DNA of 64,000 nucleotides from Albidovulum sp. (GCA_026989275.1 JALSJQ010000029.1:110792-174791), one strand, 5' to 3'. Counted from the first letter of the stretch, positions 10,031 to 19,460 are shown. Program-made: numbers and translations. The notes: generated by a model from the letters alone, not told the origin.

Positions 10031-11233
10031 ATGACCACCACCCCCCTGGCCCCTGCCTCCGAAGAGGCGCTGGCCGAGATCATCCGGGACCACGCCGCGC
10101 GGCGCGCCCCGCTCGTCATCCGCGGCGGCGGCACCCGGCCCGTCGGCCCGCCCCTCGACGGCGAGGTGCTGACGACGACGGCGCTTTCCGGCGTCACCCT
10201 CTACGAACCCGGCGCGCTCACCCTCGTGGCTGCCGCCGGCACGCCCCTGGCCGAAATCGAGGCGCTTCTGACCGAGCATGGCCAGCGCCTTGCCTTCGAG
10301 CCGATGGACCACCGCCCGCTGCTCGGCACCGCGGGCACGCCGACCATCGGCGGGGTGGTGGCGGCCAATGTCTCCGGGCCGCGCCGGATCGAGGCCGGCG
10401 CCTGCCGCGACACCCTTCTCGGGGCCCGTTTCGTCAACGGAAAGGGCGAGATCCTCAAGAGCGGCGGCCGGGTGATGAAGAACGTCACGGGCTACGATCT
10501 CGCGCGCCTGATGGCGGGTGCACGCGGCACGCTCGGCGTGCTCACCGAGGTATCCTTCAAGGTGCTGCCGGCCCCCGAGACCGAAGCCACGCTCGTCGCC
10601 CGCGGCCATGACGCCCATCGCGCCGTGGCCCTGCTTTCGAAGGCCCTCGGCTCCCCCTGGCGCGTCGGCGGAGCGGGGTATCTGCCGGCCGATCTGGCCG
10701 GTGGCACGAGCGAAACGCGGATCCGCATCGAGGGGCGTGAAGACTCGGTCAGGGCCCGCGGCGAGAAGCTCGTCCGCCATCTCGGCGGTGACTGGGAAAT
10801 GGTCCGGGCCGAAGAAAGCGCCGCGCTCTGGCGCGAGCTGCGCGAGGTGCTGCCCTTCGTCGGCCATGACGGGGCGGTCTGGCGCATCTCCCTCAAGCCG
10901 ACCGACGGGCCGGTGCTTCTCGACCTCCTCGGGCAGGACGGCCTCGCCCATCACGCCTTCCTCGACTGGGGCGGCGGGCTGGTCTGGCTCGTCACCCCCG
11001 ACACGGGCGATGCGGGCGCCGCCATCATCCGCGGCCACCTCGCCGCTCTCGGCGGCCATGCGACGCTGGTGCGGGCCTCCGAGAACACGCGCCGCACCGT
11101 GCCCGTCTTTCACCCCGAACCGCCGCGCCTTGCCGCCCTCGCCCGCGGCCTCAGGCACCGGTTCGACCCGGCCGGCATTCTCAATCCGGGGCTGATGGAT
11201 CCGGCCCCCGCCCCCCTCACGGAGCACGCCTGA
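10031..11233 (+). CDS. glcE: Glycolate oxidase subunit GlcE
   Basis: A 400-residue FAD-binding subunit of glycolate oxidase, a shortened relative of GlcD. The FAD-domain signatures are IRGGGTRP near residue 30, GTPTIGGVVAANVSGPRR near residue 105 and GGRVMKNVTGYDLARLMAG near residue 145. It lacks the C-terminal GEHGVG motif, as expected for GlcE. It starts 53 bases after glcD and ends one base before glcF, forming one operon. Confidence 0.93.
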   Translation: MTTTPLAPASEEALAEIIRDHAARRAPLVIRGGGTRPVGPPLDGEVLTTTALSGVTLYEPGALTLVAAAGTPLAEIEALLTEHGQRLAFEPMDHRPLLGTAGTPTIGGVVAANVSGPRRIEAGACRDTLLGARFVNGKGEILKSGGRVMKNVTGYDLARLMAGARGTLGVLTEVSFKVLPAPETEATLVARGHDAHRAVALLSKALGSPWRVGGAGYLPADLAGGTSETRIRIEGREDSVRARGEKLVRHLGGDWEMVRAEESAALWRELREVLPFVGHDGAVWRISLKPTDGPVLLDLLGQDGLAHHAFLDWGGGLVWLVTPDTGDAGAAIIRGHLAALGGHATLVRASENTRRTVPVFHPEPPRLAALARGLRHRFDPAGILNPGLMDPAPAPLTEHA

Positions 11234-11234
11234 G

Positions 11235-12539
11235 ATGCAGACCAGTTTCACCCCCGAGCAGCTGGCCGATCCGCGCATCGCCCGCGCCAACGAGATCCTC
11301 CGCACCTGCGTGCATTGCGGTTTCTGCACCGCCACCTGCCCGACCTACGTCACCCTCGGGGACGAGCTCGACAGCCCCCGCGGCCGCATCTACCTCATCA
11401 AGGACATGCTCGAGAGCGGCCGACCGGCGGACGAGAAGACCGTGCTGCACATCGACCGCTGCCTTTCCTGCCTCGCCTGCATGACGACCTGCCCCTCGGG
11501 CGTCGATTACATGCACCTGATCGACGAGGCCCGCGCCCATGTCGAGGAAAGCTGGCGCCGGCCGCTGATGGACCGGCTCCTGCGCTGGGCGCTGGCGCGC
11601 ATCGTTCCCCATCCGGGCCGGTTCCGCCTCTCGCTGCTGGCGGCCAGGCTCGGCAGGCCCTTCCGGCGGCTGCTGCCCGACAAGCGCCTGCAGGCCATGC
11701 TCGAGATGGCGCCGCCGCGCCTGCCGAAGCCCTCGCCCGTGGACCGCCCCCAGACCTTCCCGGCCGAGGGGGAACGGCGCATGCGCGTGGCGCTGATGAC
11801 GGGATGCGCCCAGCGCGCCCTCGATCCGGCGATCAACGAGGCCACGGTGCGGCTTCTCACGCGGCTCGGTGCCGAAGTGGTGATCCCGGCCGGCCAGGGA
11901 TGCTGCGGTGCCCTCACCCATCACATGGGCAGGACCGACGAGAGCCACGCCTCGGCGGCACGCAACATCCGCGCCTTTCTCGCCGCCGACGCCGAAGAGC
12001 CGCTCGACGCCATTGTCATCAACGCCTCGGGATGCGGCACCACGGTCAAGGATTACGGCGTCATGTTCGAACGTGATGCCGGACTGGCCGAGGATGCCGC
12101 CCGCATCGCGGCGCTGGCGAAGGATGTGAGCGAAGTCGTCGCCCGGCTCGATCTGCCCGCGAACGTCGCCCCGCAGATGCGCGTGCTCTATCATGCCGCC
12201 TGCTCGCTCCAGCACGGGCAGAAGATCCGCGATCTGCCGAAAAAGCTGCTGCGGCAGGTCGGGTTCGAGGTGGTCGAGCCGAAGGAAAGCCATCTGTGTT
12301 GCGGCTCGGCCGGCACCTACAATCTGCTCCAGCCCGAGATCTCGGCCCGGCTCAAGGCCCGCAAGGTGCGCCATATCGAAGCGAAATCCCCCGATGTGGT
12401 CGCAACCGGCAATATCGGCTGCCTGGTGCAGATCGCTTCGGGCACCCCGATCCCGGTGGTCCATACGGTCGAGCTTCTCGACTGGGCGACAGGCGGCCCG
12501 ATGCCGCAGAACATCGCCGCTTCCAGGAGCGCCGCCTGA
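11235..12539 (+). CDS. glcF: Glycolate oxidase iron-sulfur subunit GlcF
   Basis: A 434-residue iron-sulfur subunit that passes electrons from GlcDE to the respiratory chain at the membrane. There are two 4Fe-4S ferredoxin motifs: CVHCGFCTATCP at about 22-33 and CLSCLACMTTCP at about 76-87. Two cysteine-rich CCG domains follow (GCCGALTHHMGR and CCGSAGTYNLLQ). It starts one base after the glcE stop, so expression is coupled. No glyoxylate-processing gene is adjacent. Confidence 0.95.
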   Translation: MQTSFTPEQLADPRIARANEILRTCVHCGFCTATCPTYVTLGDELDSPRGRIYLIKDMLESGRPADEKTVLHIDRCLSCLACMTTCPSGVDYMHLIDEARAHVEESWRRPLMDRLLRWALARIVPHPGRFRLSLLAARLGRPFRRLLPDKRLQAMLEMAPPRLPKPSPVDRPQTFPAEGERRMRVALMTGCAQRALDPAINEATVRLLTRLGAEVVIPAGQGCCGALTHHMGRTDESHASAARNIRAFLAADAEEPLDAIVINASGCGTTVKDYGVMFERDAGLAEDAARIAALAKDVSEVVARLDLPANVAPQMRVLYHAACSLQHGQKIRDLPKKLLRQVGFEVVEPKESHLCCGSAGTYNLLQPEISARLKARKVRHIEAKSPDVVATGNIGCLVQIASGTPIPVVHTVELLDWATGGPMPQNIAASRSAA

Positions 12540-12769
12540 GACCTGCCCTTGCGCGACGTTGCGTCACGAATGGGGCAGGACGATCCATGCACGGTCAGGT
12601 TTTCCACCATGACGAGAACGGATATTCGCCTTCCGTTCACGGTGAGTCGGTATTTTCTACCTCATCGCCATGACCTGATCATCATTTCTTCAGGATCGGC
12701 CGCAATCCGTTCAAGGAATCGCCCTTCTGCCGCTCTAGCATGCTTCTCGTGGAACAAGGAGAAGACGGG

Positions 12770-13660
12770 ATGAAGAAGGGCATGTTCACCGGCATGATCG
12801 CCTCTCTTGCACTGCTCGCAGGGCTTGCCCTCGCGCGGCCGGCGCCGGCCGGGGAGATCGAATTGCTCGACACGCCGCGCGAGGCGGGCCCCTGGCAGGC
12901 CGTGGGGCAGCTCATCCTGGACCGGAGCGCCACCTGCTCGGGCACGCTCATCTCGCCCGACATCGTGCTGACGGCCGCACACTGCCTTTACGAGAAGCGC
13001 AGCGGCCAGCAAATCGCACCCGGATCGATCCTTTTCCTTGCCGGCGAGCGGCGGGGCCGGGCGGCGGCCATGCGCCGGGTCGTCGCCGCCGTGATCGCAC
13101 GGGGCTACGTCTATCGCGATCCACGAAAGCTCGAGCGGATCGCGAACGATCTCGCCCTTCTGCGGCTCGAGGCGCCGATTCCCCCGAGCAGGATCGCCCC
13201 CTTTCTCGCCGCCGGCATTCTCGCCCCGGGGCACAAGGTCGATCTCGTTTCCTACAACGCCACCTCCGCGCTGCGCCGCGACACCGCCACGCTCGAGGAC
13301 GGCTGCCGAACGCTGACCCGCGAGGGCCGGGTGGCCGTTCTGAGTTGCGATGTCGATTCGGGGGCCTCCGGCGCTCCGGTCTTCCGCATCATCGACGGGC
13401 GGCCGCAGATCGTCGCCATCGTGTCGGCCAAGGCGCGGCTGGCCGGCCGCAAGGTGGCGCTGGCAAGCGTGCTCGACGGACGGATCGAGGCGCTGCGGGC
13501 CCGCCTGCCCGCGGCGCCGCTCCTGGCCGCCGCCGCATCCGCGGCAACGGATGCCGCCTCTCCGGCGGAGCCGCGGCCCCTCCCGCGCATCCTCCCGCAC
13601 CGCCTCGGCGGTCGCGAGATCGACCGCGGCGTCGGCGCCCGTTTCGTTCGCCCCGAATGA
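12770..13660 (+). CDS. Secreted trypsin-like serine protease
   Basis: A 296-residue protein with an N-terminal signal peptide (MKKGMFTGMIASLALLAGLALA) and a chymotrypsin-fold protease domain. Catalytic His is in LTAAHC near residue 68, Asp in ANDLALLRLEAP near residue 127, and Ser in DSGASGAPVF near residue 202. Cys residues around the His and in CRTLTREGRVAVLSC could form disulfides. ATG 12770 has AAGGAG nine bases upstream. The C-terminal about 50 residues are Ala/Pro/Arg-rich and probably disordered. Periplasmic or secreted; substrate unknown. Confidence 0.85.
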   Translation: MKKGMFTGMIASLALLAGLALARPAPAGEIELLDTPREAGPWQAVGQLILDRSATCSGTLISPDIVLTAAHCLYEKRSGQQIAPGSILFLAGERRGRAAAMRRVVAAVIARGYVYRDPRKLERIANDLALLRLEAPIPPSRIAPFLAAGILAPGHKVDLVSYNATSALRRDTATLEDGCRTLTREGRVAVLSCDVDSGASGAPVFRIIDGRPQIVAIVSAKARLAGRKVALASVLDGRIEALRARLPAAPLLAAAASAATDAASPAEPRPLPRILPHRLGGREIDRGVGARFVRPE

Positions 13661-13699
13661 CCTTCCCCGACGAGCCACCACTTCCTCCCACTTCCCCGA

Positions 13700-13724
13700 G
13701 GGGTTGCCCGGCCCGGGCAACCCC
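13700..13724. terminator. 11-bp hairpin after the protease gene
   Basis: GGGGTTGCCCG, loop GCC, CGGGCAACCCC: perfect 11-bp arms. It is followed by TTGAAAAGG rather than a T-run, so it may be a weak or Rho-assisted terminator, or a transcript-stabilising hairpin. Confidence 0.45.
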
Positions 13725-13756
13725 TTGAAAAGGTTTGCAGCCATTCCCATCTATGT

Positions 13757-13840
13757 CATGCCGGCGCCGCAAGGGCCGGCAATGGTGCCTGTCGGTTGAA
13801 GGCACACCAAGGTGTATCGCTCGGAAAGGAGGATACAGCC
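13757..13840 (+). promoter_or_regulatory. ROSE-like RNA thermometer in the Hsp20 leader
   Basis: The leader can form successive hairpins: TGCCGGC/GCCGGCA at 13759-13781, a small TGCC/GGCA stem, ACACC/GGTGT at 13804-13815, and a last one in which GTATC-G-CTC pairs with GAG-GATAC, closing over the AAAGGAGG ribosome site. The single bulged G opposite the Shine-Dalgarno, in the context ATCGCTC, matches the U(U/C)GCU core of ROSE thermometers, which repress alphaproteobacterial small heat-shock genes at low temperature. Assigned by pattern and position directly before an Hsp20 gene. Confidence 0.7.
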
Positions 13841-14362
13841 ATGAGGAGCTTCGATCTGACGCCGCTCTACAGGGCGACCATCGGTTTCGACCAGCTGGCC
13901 GAGATGTTCGACCGCATCTTCTCGAGCGAAACCGGCGGCGGATCCTATCCGCCCTTCAACATCGAGAAGATCGGTGACGACCATTACCGCATCTCGATCG
14001 CGGTGGCGGGCTTCTCGCCCGACGAGATCGAGGTCGAGCTGCGCGATCAGCAGCTGGTGATCCGCGGGGCCAAGGCCCAGAACGAGGAAGAAGCCGGACG
14101 GACCTTCCTCTATCGCGGCATTGCCCAGCGGGCCTTCGAGAAACGGTTCCAGCTGGCCGACTACATCCGCGTGCAGGATGCCATCTACGAGAACGGCATG
14201 CTGCATGTCGATCTCGTCCGCGAGATCCCCGAGGCGCTGAGGCCGCGGAAGATCGAGATCAAGTCGCTCTCCGGCCGCAAGGCGGAGACCGGCAAGGTCA
14301 TCGAGGGCGAGGTCGAGAAGCCTGCCGAAACCGCCGGGGCGAAGGAAGCCGAAACCGCCTGA
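13841..14362 (+). CDS. Small heat shock protein Hsp20/IbpA
   Basis: A 173-residue alpha-crystallin-type chaperone that holds unfolding proteins. The N-terminal RSFDLTPLYRATIGFDQLAEMFDR segment is typical of the IbpA/HspA class. The crystallin domain spans about 36-135, with AVAGFSPDEIEV and the GIAQRAFEKRFQLAD core, and ends in the LVREIPEALRPRKIEI stretch with an I-x-I motif. The C-terminal 30 residues are Ala/Glu/Lys-rich. Translation is probably released by heat through the ROSE-like leader immediately upstream. Confidence 0.93.
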   Translation: MRSFDLTPLYRATIGFDQLAEMFDRIFSSETGGGSYPPFNIEKIGDDHYRISIAVAGFSPDEIEVELRDQQLVIRGAKAQNEEEAGRTFLYRGIAQRAFEKRFQLADYIRVQDAIYENGMLHVDLVREIPEALRPRKIEIKSLSGRKAETGKVIEGEVEKPAETAGAKEAETA

Positions 14363-14388
14363 CGCCTCGGTTCTCGGCAGAGGTGAAC

Positions 14389-14415
14389 GGGCGTGGCGAC
14401 GAGCCACGCCCTTTT
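14389..14415 (+). terminator. Rho-independent terminator after hsp20
   Basis: GGGCGTGGC, loop GACGA, GCCACGCCC, then TTTT: perfect 9-bp GC-rich stem with a short U-tract, 26 bases after the hsp20 stop. Confidence 0.8.
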
Positions 14416-14503
14416 CGCGTTCCGGCGGATGCAGGCCCGCGCATGCGCCCCTCGGCGTGGAATATCTTTGCGCATGCAAGGGGAAATACGGGCCTTTTTC
14501 CCG

Positions 14504-15985
14504 TCACACCGCCATACATAGATATTTCATTTCGAGATATTCCTCGATGCCGTGGCGCGATCCCTCGCGGCCGAGCCCGGATTGCTTGACACCACCAAAG
14601 GGGGCGAGCTCGGTCGAGATGATGCCGGTATTGATGCCGACCATGCCGTATTCCAGCGCCTCGGCCACGCGCCAGACCCGTGAGAGGTCGCGCGCGTAGA
14701 AATAGGCCGCGAGGCCGTAGATCGTGTCGTTGGCCTGGCGGATGACCTCGGCTTCCTCCGAGAAACGGAAGAGCGGCGCGAGCGGCCCGAAGGTCTCCTC
14801 CCTCGCCACCTGCATCTCCTGGCTGACGTCACAGATCACCGTCGGGGCGAACCACGGCCCCTCCCGGTCGAGACGGGTGCCGCCGACCAGCACCCGCGCC
14901 CCCTTCGCCACCGCATCGGCCACATGCCGCTCCACCTTCGCCACCGCCGCCTCGTTGATCAGTGGCCCGGCATTGGTGGCCGGATCGAACGGGTCCCCCA
15001 CCTGCACCTGCCGCACCTTCTCGGCCAGCCGCTCGGCGAAGGCATCGTAGATCCCTTCCTGCACATAGATGCGGTTGGCGCAGACGCAGGTCTGGCCGGT
15101 GTTGCGGTATTTCGACATCATCGCCCCCTCGACCGCTTCCTCGAGATCGGCATCGTCGAAGACGATGAAGGGCGCATTGCCGCCAAGCTCGAGGGAGACG
15201 CGCTTGATCTGGTCGGCCGAGAGCCGGAGCAGGATGCGGCCGACCTCCGTCGAACCGGTGAAGGTGATCTTGCGCACGGTCTCGTTGGTGCAGAATTCCT
15301 CGCCGACGAGGGCGGGGCGGCTGGTCGTCACCACCGAAAAGAGTCCGCCCGGAATGCCGGCACGCTCGGCCAGCACCGCCATGGCAAGGGCCGAGAGCGG
15401 GGTTTCCTCGGCCGGCTTGATGACGAATCCGCATCCGGCCGCCAGCGCCGGCGCCACCTTGCGGGCGATCATCGCGTTGGGAAAGTTCCACGGCGTGATG
15501 CCGGCAGCCACGCCCACCGGCTGGCGGATGACGATCAGCCGCTTGTCGGGCTGGTGCCCGGGTATGGTCTCACCATAGACGCGCTTGGCCTCCTCGGCGA
15601 AGAACTCGACGAAGGCGGCGCCATAGAGAATCTCGCCGCGCGATTCGCCGATCGGCTTGCCGGCCTCGGCGGTGAGGATGACGGCGAGGTCGTCGGCGTT
15701 TTCCACCATCAGCTCGAACCAGCGCCTCAGGATCGCCGCCCGCTCCTTGCCGGTGCGCCCTGCCCATTCGTGACGCGCGGCCTCGGCCGCCTCGATGGCA
15801 CGGCGGGTCTCGTCGAGCCCGAGATCGGGCACGGTGGCGATCACCTCTCCGGTGGCGGGGTTGGTGACGGGGAAACGCGCATCGTCATCCGCCGTCACCC
15901 ATTCCCCGGCGATGAAGGACCGCGTCTCGAGCAGCGAGGGATCCTCGAGACGGGCACGGAGCGGGGCATCTGCGCTGTCGGCCAT
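14504..15985 (-). CDS. gabD: NAD(P)-dependent succinate-semialdehyde dehydrogenase
   Basis: A 493-residue aldehyde dehydrogenase of the GabD class, oxidising succinate semialdehyde to succinate in GABA and related degradation. Visible motifs are the cofactor-binding ITPWNFPNAMIARK near residue 160, the catalytic Glu in VSLELGGNAPFIVFDDAD, and the catalytic Cys in NTGQTCVCANRI near residue 295. The C-terminus reads PFGGVKQSGLGREGSRHG, the family end. ATG 15985 is chosen; the frame is open far upstream on this strand but only as a shadow of zapE. No gabT is adjacent, so the exact substrate is inferred from the family. Confidence 0.88.
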   Translation of the reverse strand: MADSADAPLRARLEDPSLLETRSFIAGEWVTADDDARFPVTNPATGEVIATVPDLGLDETRRAIEAAEAARHEWAGRTGKERAAILRRWFELMVENADDLAVILTAEAGKPIGESRGEILYGAAFVEFFAEEAKRVYGETIPGHQPDKRLIVIRQPVGVAAGITPWNFPNAMIARKVAPALAAGCGFVIKPAEETPLSALAMAVLAERAGIPGGLFSVVTTSRPALVGEEFCTNETVRKITFTGSTEVGRILLRLSADQIKRVSLELGGNAPFIVFDDADLEEAVEGAMMSKYRNTGQTCVCANRIYVQEGIYDAFAERLAEKVRQVQVGDPFDPATNAGPLINEAAVAKVERHVADAVAKGARVLVGGTRLDREGPWFAPTVICDVSQEMQVAREETFGPLAPLFRFSEEAEVIRQANDTIYGLAAYFYARDLSRVWRVAEALEYGMVGINTGIISTELAPFGGVKQSGLGREGSRHGIEEYLEMKYLCMAV

Positions 15986-16144
15986 TTTCTTCTCCTCCCT
16001 TGAAGCGGCAGGCACCGCTTTCGTCAGACAATCGCATCTGCTCCATCGCTGCCACAGAGATGGCAAAGGTGCAATGCCGCCCCATGTCGGCCGGAACCCC
16101 GAGCGGCTCTTCCACCCCTGCCATCCGGCCGTTATGGAAGAGCC

Positions 16145-17290
16145 ATGAAGGAGATGCTTGCCAGAGCCTATGCCGCGCGCACCGCGGCCGAAGGCTTCCT
16201 GCCCGACAGCGGCCAGGAAGCGGCGCTCGAGCGCCTGGCGCGACTGGGAGAGGTCATCCTGCGCCATCGGCCGGGCGCAGCCTGGCTTGCCCGCTTCCGC
16301 CGCCCGAACATGCCCGCGCTTCACGGCCTCTATCTCTGGGGCCCGGTCGGACGCGGCAAGTCGATGCTGATGGACCTCTTTTTCGACGTGCTTCCCGAAC
16401 CGAAGAAGCGGCGCCTGCATTTCCACGAGTTCATGCGCGAGATCCATCACCGGCTCGACGCGGCCCGCAATCGCGGTGCGGCCGACGCCCTTGCGCCGGT
16501 GGCCCGGGAGATCGCGCGCGGCGCCCGCCTCCTCTGCCTCGACGAGATGGAGGTCAAGGACATTGCCGACGCGATGATCCTCGCGCGGCTGTTCGAGGCG
16601 CTCGCCCGCGAAGGGGTGTTCATCGTCACCACCTCGAACCGCCCCCCGGCCGACCTCTACAAGGACGGGCTCAACCGCGCGCTCTTCCTGCCCTTCATCG
16701 ACGCGCTCGAGCGCCATTTCGACATCGTCGAGCTGGCCGGTCCGCAGGACTATCGCCGGCTGTGGCATTCGGGCGCCCGCGCCTGGATCGCCCCCGACAC
16801 GCCGGAAGCCACGCACCGGCTCGACGGGCTGTGGGATCTGCTGACGGGGGGAGCCACGGGCGCACCGCTTGCCCTGCGCCATGCCGGCCGCGAGATCGGC
16901 CTGCCGCGCTGGCATGGCCGCATCGGCCGTACTCCCTTCGATGCGCTCTGCCGTCAGCCGCTCGGTGCGGGAGACTATCTCGCCATCGCCGGGCATCTCG
17001 ACTTCCTCGTCATCGACCATGTGCCGCGTCTCGGTGCGGCCGACGCGGCAGCCGCGCGGCGTTTCATCAACCTGATCGACGTTCTGCACGATCGCGGAAT
17101 CCGCCTCGCCGCCTCGGCGGCCGAAGAACCCGAACGGCTGATCGCTCCGGGCAGCAAGGAAGCCTTCGAATTCGCCCGCACCGTCTCCCGCATCCGCGCT
17201 CTCGAAGGGCCCGATGCCCGGCTCCTGGCAAGGCGGCACGAGGCCGTGCAGGAAGGCGCCACGCCCGAAGCCGCCATCCCCTGCGACTGA
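16145..17290 (+). CDS. zapE: Cell division ATPase ZapE (AFG1-like)
   Basis: A 381-residue AFG1/ZapE-type AAA ATPase, which in proteobacteria associates with the FtsZ ring. Walker A is GPVGRGKS near residue 66, Walker B is LLCLDEMEVKD near residue 135, and sensor 1 is VTTSNRPP. The family segments LHFHEFM and LFLPFIDALE are present. The start has GAAG nearby and is divergent from gabD. Length matches the family (about 370-390). Confidence 0.9.
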   Translation: MKEMLARAYAARTAAEGFLPDSGQEAALERLARLGEVILRHRPGAAWLARFRRPNMPALHGLYLWGPVGRGKSMLMDLFFDVLPEPKKRRLHFHEFMREIHHRLDAARNRGAADALAPVAREIARGARLLCLDEMEVKDIADAMILARLFEALAREGVFIVTTSNRPPADLYKDGLNRALFLPFIDALERHFDIVELAGPQDYRRLWHSGARAWIAPDTPEATHRLDGLWDLLTGGATGAPLALRHAGREIGLPRWHGRIGRTPFDALCRQPLGAGDYLAIAGHLDFLVIDHVPRLGAADAAAARRFINLIDVLHDRGIRLAASAAEEPERLIAPGSKEAFEFARTVSRIRALEGPDARLLARRHEAVQEGATPEAAIPCD

Positions 17291-17448
17291 CCACATCGGC
17301 CGCCGGGTCGAATGCCGCCGCGGGGAGCTCCTTGCGTGTCCTGCAAACGGATATCCGCGGCAGGGAGGCGACACCACCCCCTTTCCATCCCTGCGCAGTC
17401 ATGCCAGTTGGAGCGCGAGCGGGTGCCTTGAAAACCGAGGGGGACGCG

Positions 17449-18141
17449 ATGGAACACCAGCATTATTCCCACCGCACCGGCTGGCTGAGAGCCGCCGTGC
17501 TCGGCGCCAATGACGGCATCGTCTCGACCGCCGCGCTGATCGTCGGCGTAGCCGGCGCCGGAACGGGAGCGCGCGAGATCCTCCTGGCCGGCGTTGCCGG
17601 ACTCGTGGCCGGGGCGATGTCGATGGCGGCGGGGGAATACGTCTCCGTCAGTTCCCAGAGCGACACCGAGGCGGCGGACCTCGCCAAGGAGCGGGAGTGG
17701 CTCGAATCCCATCCCGAATACGAGCTCGACGAGCTCACGCGGATCTACATCGAACGCGGCGTGTCGGCGGATCTGGCCCGCGAGGTGGCCCGGCAGATGA
17801 TGGAGAAGGACGCCCTTGCCGCCCACGCCCGCGACGAGATCGGCATCACCGAGGTCGGTTCCGTCTCGCCGATCCGGGCCGCTTTCGCATCGGCCCTGTC
17901 CTTCCTCGCCGGTGGCCTCATTCCCCTTGTCGCCGTGCTCTCCGTCCTCGGCACGACACGGGCGGCGATGATCACGGTCGTTACGGCGGCCTCGCTCCTC
18001 TCGCTCACGCTGCTCGGCGTGCTCTCGGCCCGTGCCGGCGGCGCCCCGGTGCTGCGGGCCGTGTTGCGGGTGACCTTCTGGGGGGCGCTGGCCATGGCGA
18101 TCACCGCCCTTGTCGGCAATCTCGTCGGCACCACGGTGTGA
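17449..18141 (+). CDS. VIT1/CCC1 family iron/manganese transporter
   Basis: A 230-residue polytopic membrane protein of the VIT1/CCC1 family, which exports Fe2+ or Mn2+ from the cytosol. The N-terminal HRTGWLRAAVLGANDGIVSTAALIVGVAGA is the family signature, and AGAMSMAAGEYVSVSSQSDTEAAD carries the conserved Met and Glu metal residues. A charged metal-binding helical domain at about 80-145 is followed by three hydrophobic helices. ATG 17449 is preferred; an in-frame ATG at 17401 would add 16 atypical residues. Confidence 0.9.
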   Translation: MEHQHYSHRTGWLRAAVLGANDGIVSTAALIVGVAGAGTGAREILLAGVAGLVAGAMSMAAGEYVSVSSQSDTEAADLAKEREWLESHPEYELDELTRIYIERGVSADLAREVARQMMEKDALAAHARDEIGITEVGSVSPIRAAFASALSFLAGGLIPLVAVLSVLGTTRAAMITVVTAASLLSLTLLGVLSARAGGAPVLRAVLRVTFWGALAMAITALVGNLVGTTV

Positions 18142-18207
18142 GGCCGACAGGCGGAGAGGCGCCCTCGCCTTCCCCGCGGCACCGGCCGGCGGATGACCGA
18201 AGGCCGG

Positions 18208-19239
18208 TCAGGCCGAGAGCGCGGCCGGTTCCGCAATGCCGGGGCGCCCCGACGCCGGCATCGCCATGCCGAGCCCGAGGACCAGCTCGGCCTCGAAGGC
18301 ATCCGCCAGCGCCAGACCGGCGGGCAGGGCCTCGGCCGCCCCGCCCTTCAGCGCCAGCCGGCTGCCACCGATCGAGAGGATCGCCGGCCGCTCGAGCACC
18401 GGCTCGACATAGACGACCCTGCGGCCCGGACGCAGCAGCGGCCGCACCTGCCTGCCGGTCCGCATCAGCCCCGCCGGGATCGCCACCCGCTCGCAGCCCG
18501 TCAGCGCCGGCACGCCCGCCCCTTCATGCACCACCGGCTGACCGGGGGCGAGGATCAGGCCGGGGCTGCCGGGCAGGAAGAGCGGGGCCAGCTCGGGATA
18601 GGCCTTGATGCGCGCGCCGCTCGTCTCCCGGCACCGCAGCCGGCGGATGCCGACCGCCATGCCCGCCTCGTCGATGAGGGCACCGCCCTCCTCGAGTTGT
18701 GCGGCCGGGATCGGCCCCAGGGGCGTCGGCAGGACCGTCCCGGTGGCAAAGCCCGCGGGCAGCGCCATGTCCCCCATCCCCACGGGCTGCCCGGCCATGG
18801 CCGCCACCTCCTCGTAGCCCGCGACTTCGACGACCTCGAGGCGCAGGCGCCGCGGCGGCAATCCCTGATGAAAGACGAGGAAGGTTTCCGCGAAAGACGG
18901 GCCGGACACCACATCGAACGGAAAGCGCCGCACCCCGTCGCTGACGACGATCCGCGGAAAGGGCAGCGCCTCTCCGTCGTCCGCCGTGCCCGTCGCCGAC
19001 AGAGGAGCGTGCGCTTCCCCCGCATCGGCGGCACCGACCGCTGCAAGAGCGGCCGCCGGTTCCCGGAGACCGCCGTCCTCGGCCAGAGCGATGCGCACCG
19101 CCTCCCCCTGCCATGTCCAGATGTCGCCGATGGCGGGCGGGGCATCGTAAATGCCGGTTCGTCCGCGCAAATAGGTCTGGCATGCCTTGACGATGGCAAC
19201 GAACCCCGTCCGGGGCGTGTGGTGGTTGTTCCGTGTCAT
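18208..19239 (-). CDS. Hint-domain-like protein, probably degenerate
   Basis: A 343-residue protein resembling the Rhodobacterales Hint (hedgehog/intein) domain family. Residues about 155-185 (FATGTVLPTPLGPIPAAQLEEGG) align by eye with the start of Hint domains, normally CF..GT.I.T..G...VE.L..GD, but the catalytic Cys is absent. ILAPGQPVVHEGAG matches the later block with a His. The N-terminal 150 residues do not match anything I recognise. The start MTRNNHH at 19239 is chosen over longer Arg-rich alternatives. Autoprocessing looks unlikely without the Cys. Confidence 0.6.
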   Translation of the reverse strand: MTRNNHHTPRTGFVAIVKACQTYLRGRTGIYDAPPAIGDIWTWQGEAVRIALAEDGGLREPAAALAAVGAADAGEAHAPLSATGTADDGEALPFPRIVVSDGVRRFPFDVVSGPSFAETFLVFHQGLPPRRLRLEVVEVAGYEEVAAMAGQPVGMGDMALPAGFATGTVLPTPLGPIPAAQLEEGGALIDEAGMAVGIRRLRCRETSGARIKAYPELAPLFLPGSPGLILAPGQPVVHEGAGVPALTGCERVAIPAGLMRTGRQVRPLLRPGRRVVYVEPVLERPAILSIGGSRLALKGGAAEALPAGLALADAFEAELVLGLGMAMPASGRPGIAEPAALSA

Positions 19240-19460
19240 GGTCCTGCTCGATATGGGCGCCGCCCTCTCGGGTCTTTTCCGCGCTCTCCTGTCGATCCGT
19301 CGCCCGGCCCGTTTCACGATCCGCGGCGAACCGCTGCCGGGCCGTCGCGTCCTTGCCTGCCTGCCTGCCGCCTCGTCCGTCTCCTCGTCTGTTGTCTTGT
19401 CCGCCTCCGGGATCGTCCTTGCGGATCTTTTCTCCCGCCTCTCCACACACAGAACATGAA

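Noticed and set aside
15986..17377. Long N-terminal extension of the gabD frame on the minus strand (957 codons in total)
   Set aside because: The extension lies wholly opposite zapE and the protein upstream of 15985 has no conserved motifs; the family length fits the start at 15985.
19187..19459. 90-codon + strand frame with a hydrophobic start
   Set aside because: Overlaps the 5' region of the Hint gene on the other strand, has no ribosome site and looks like a compositional artefact.
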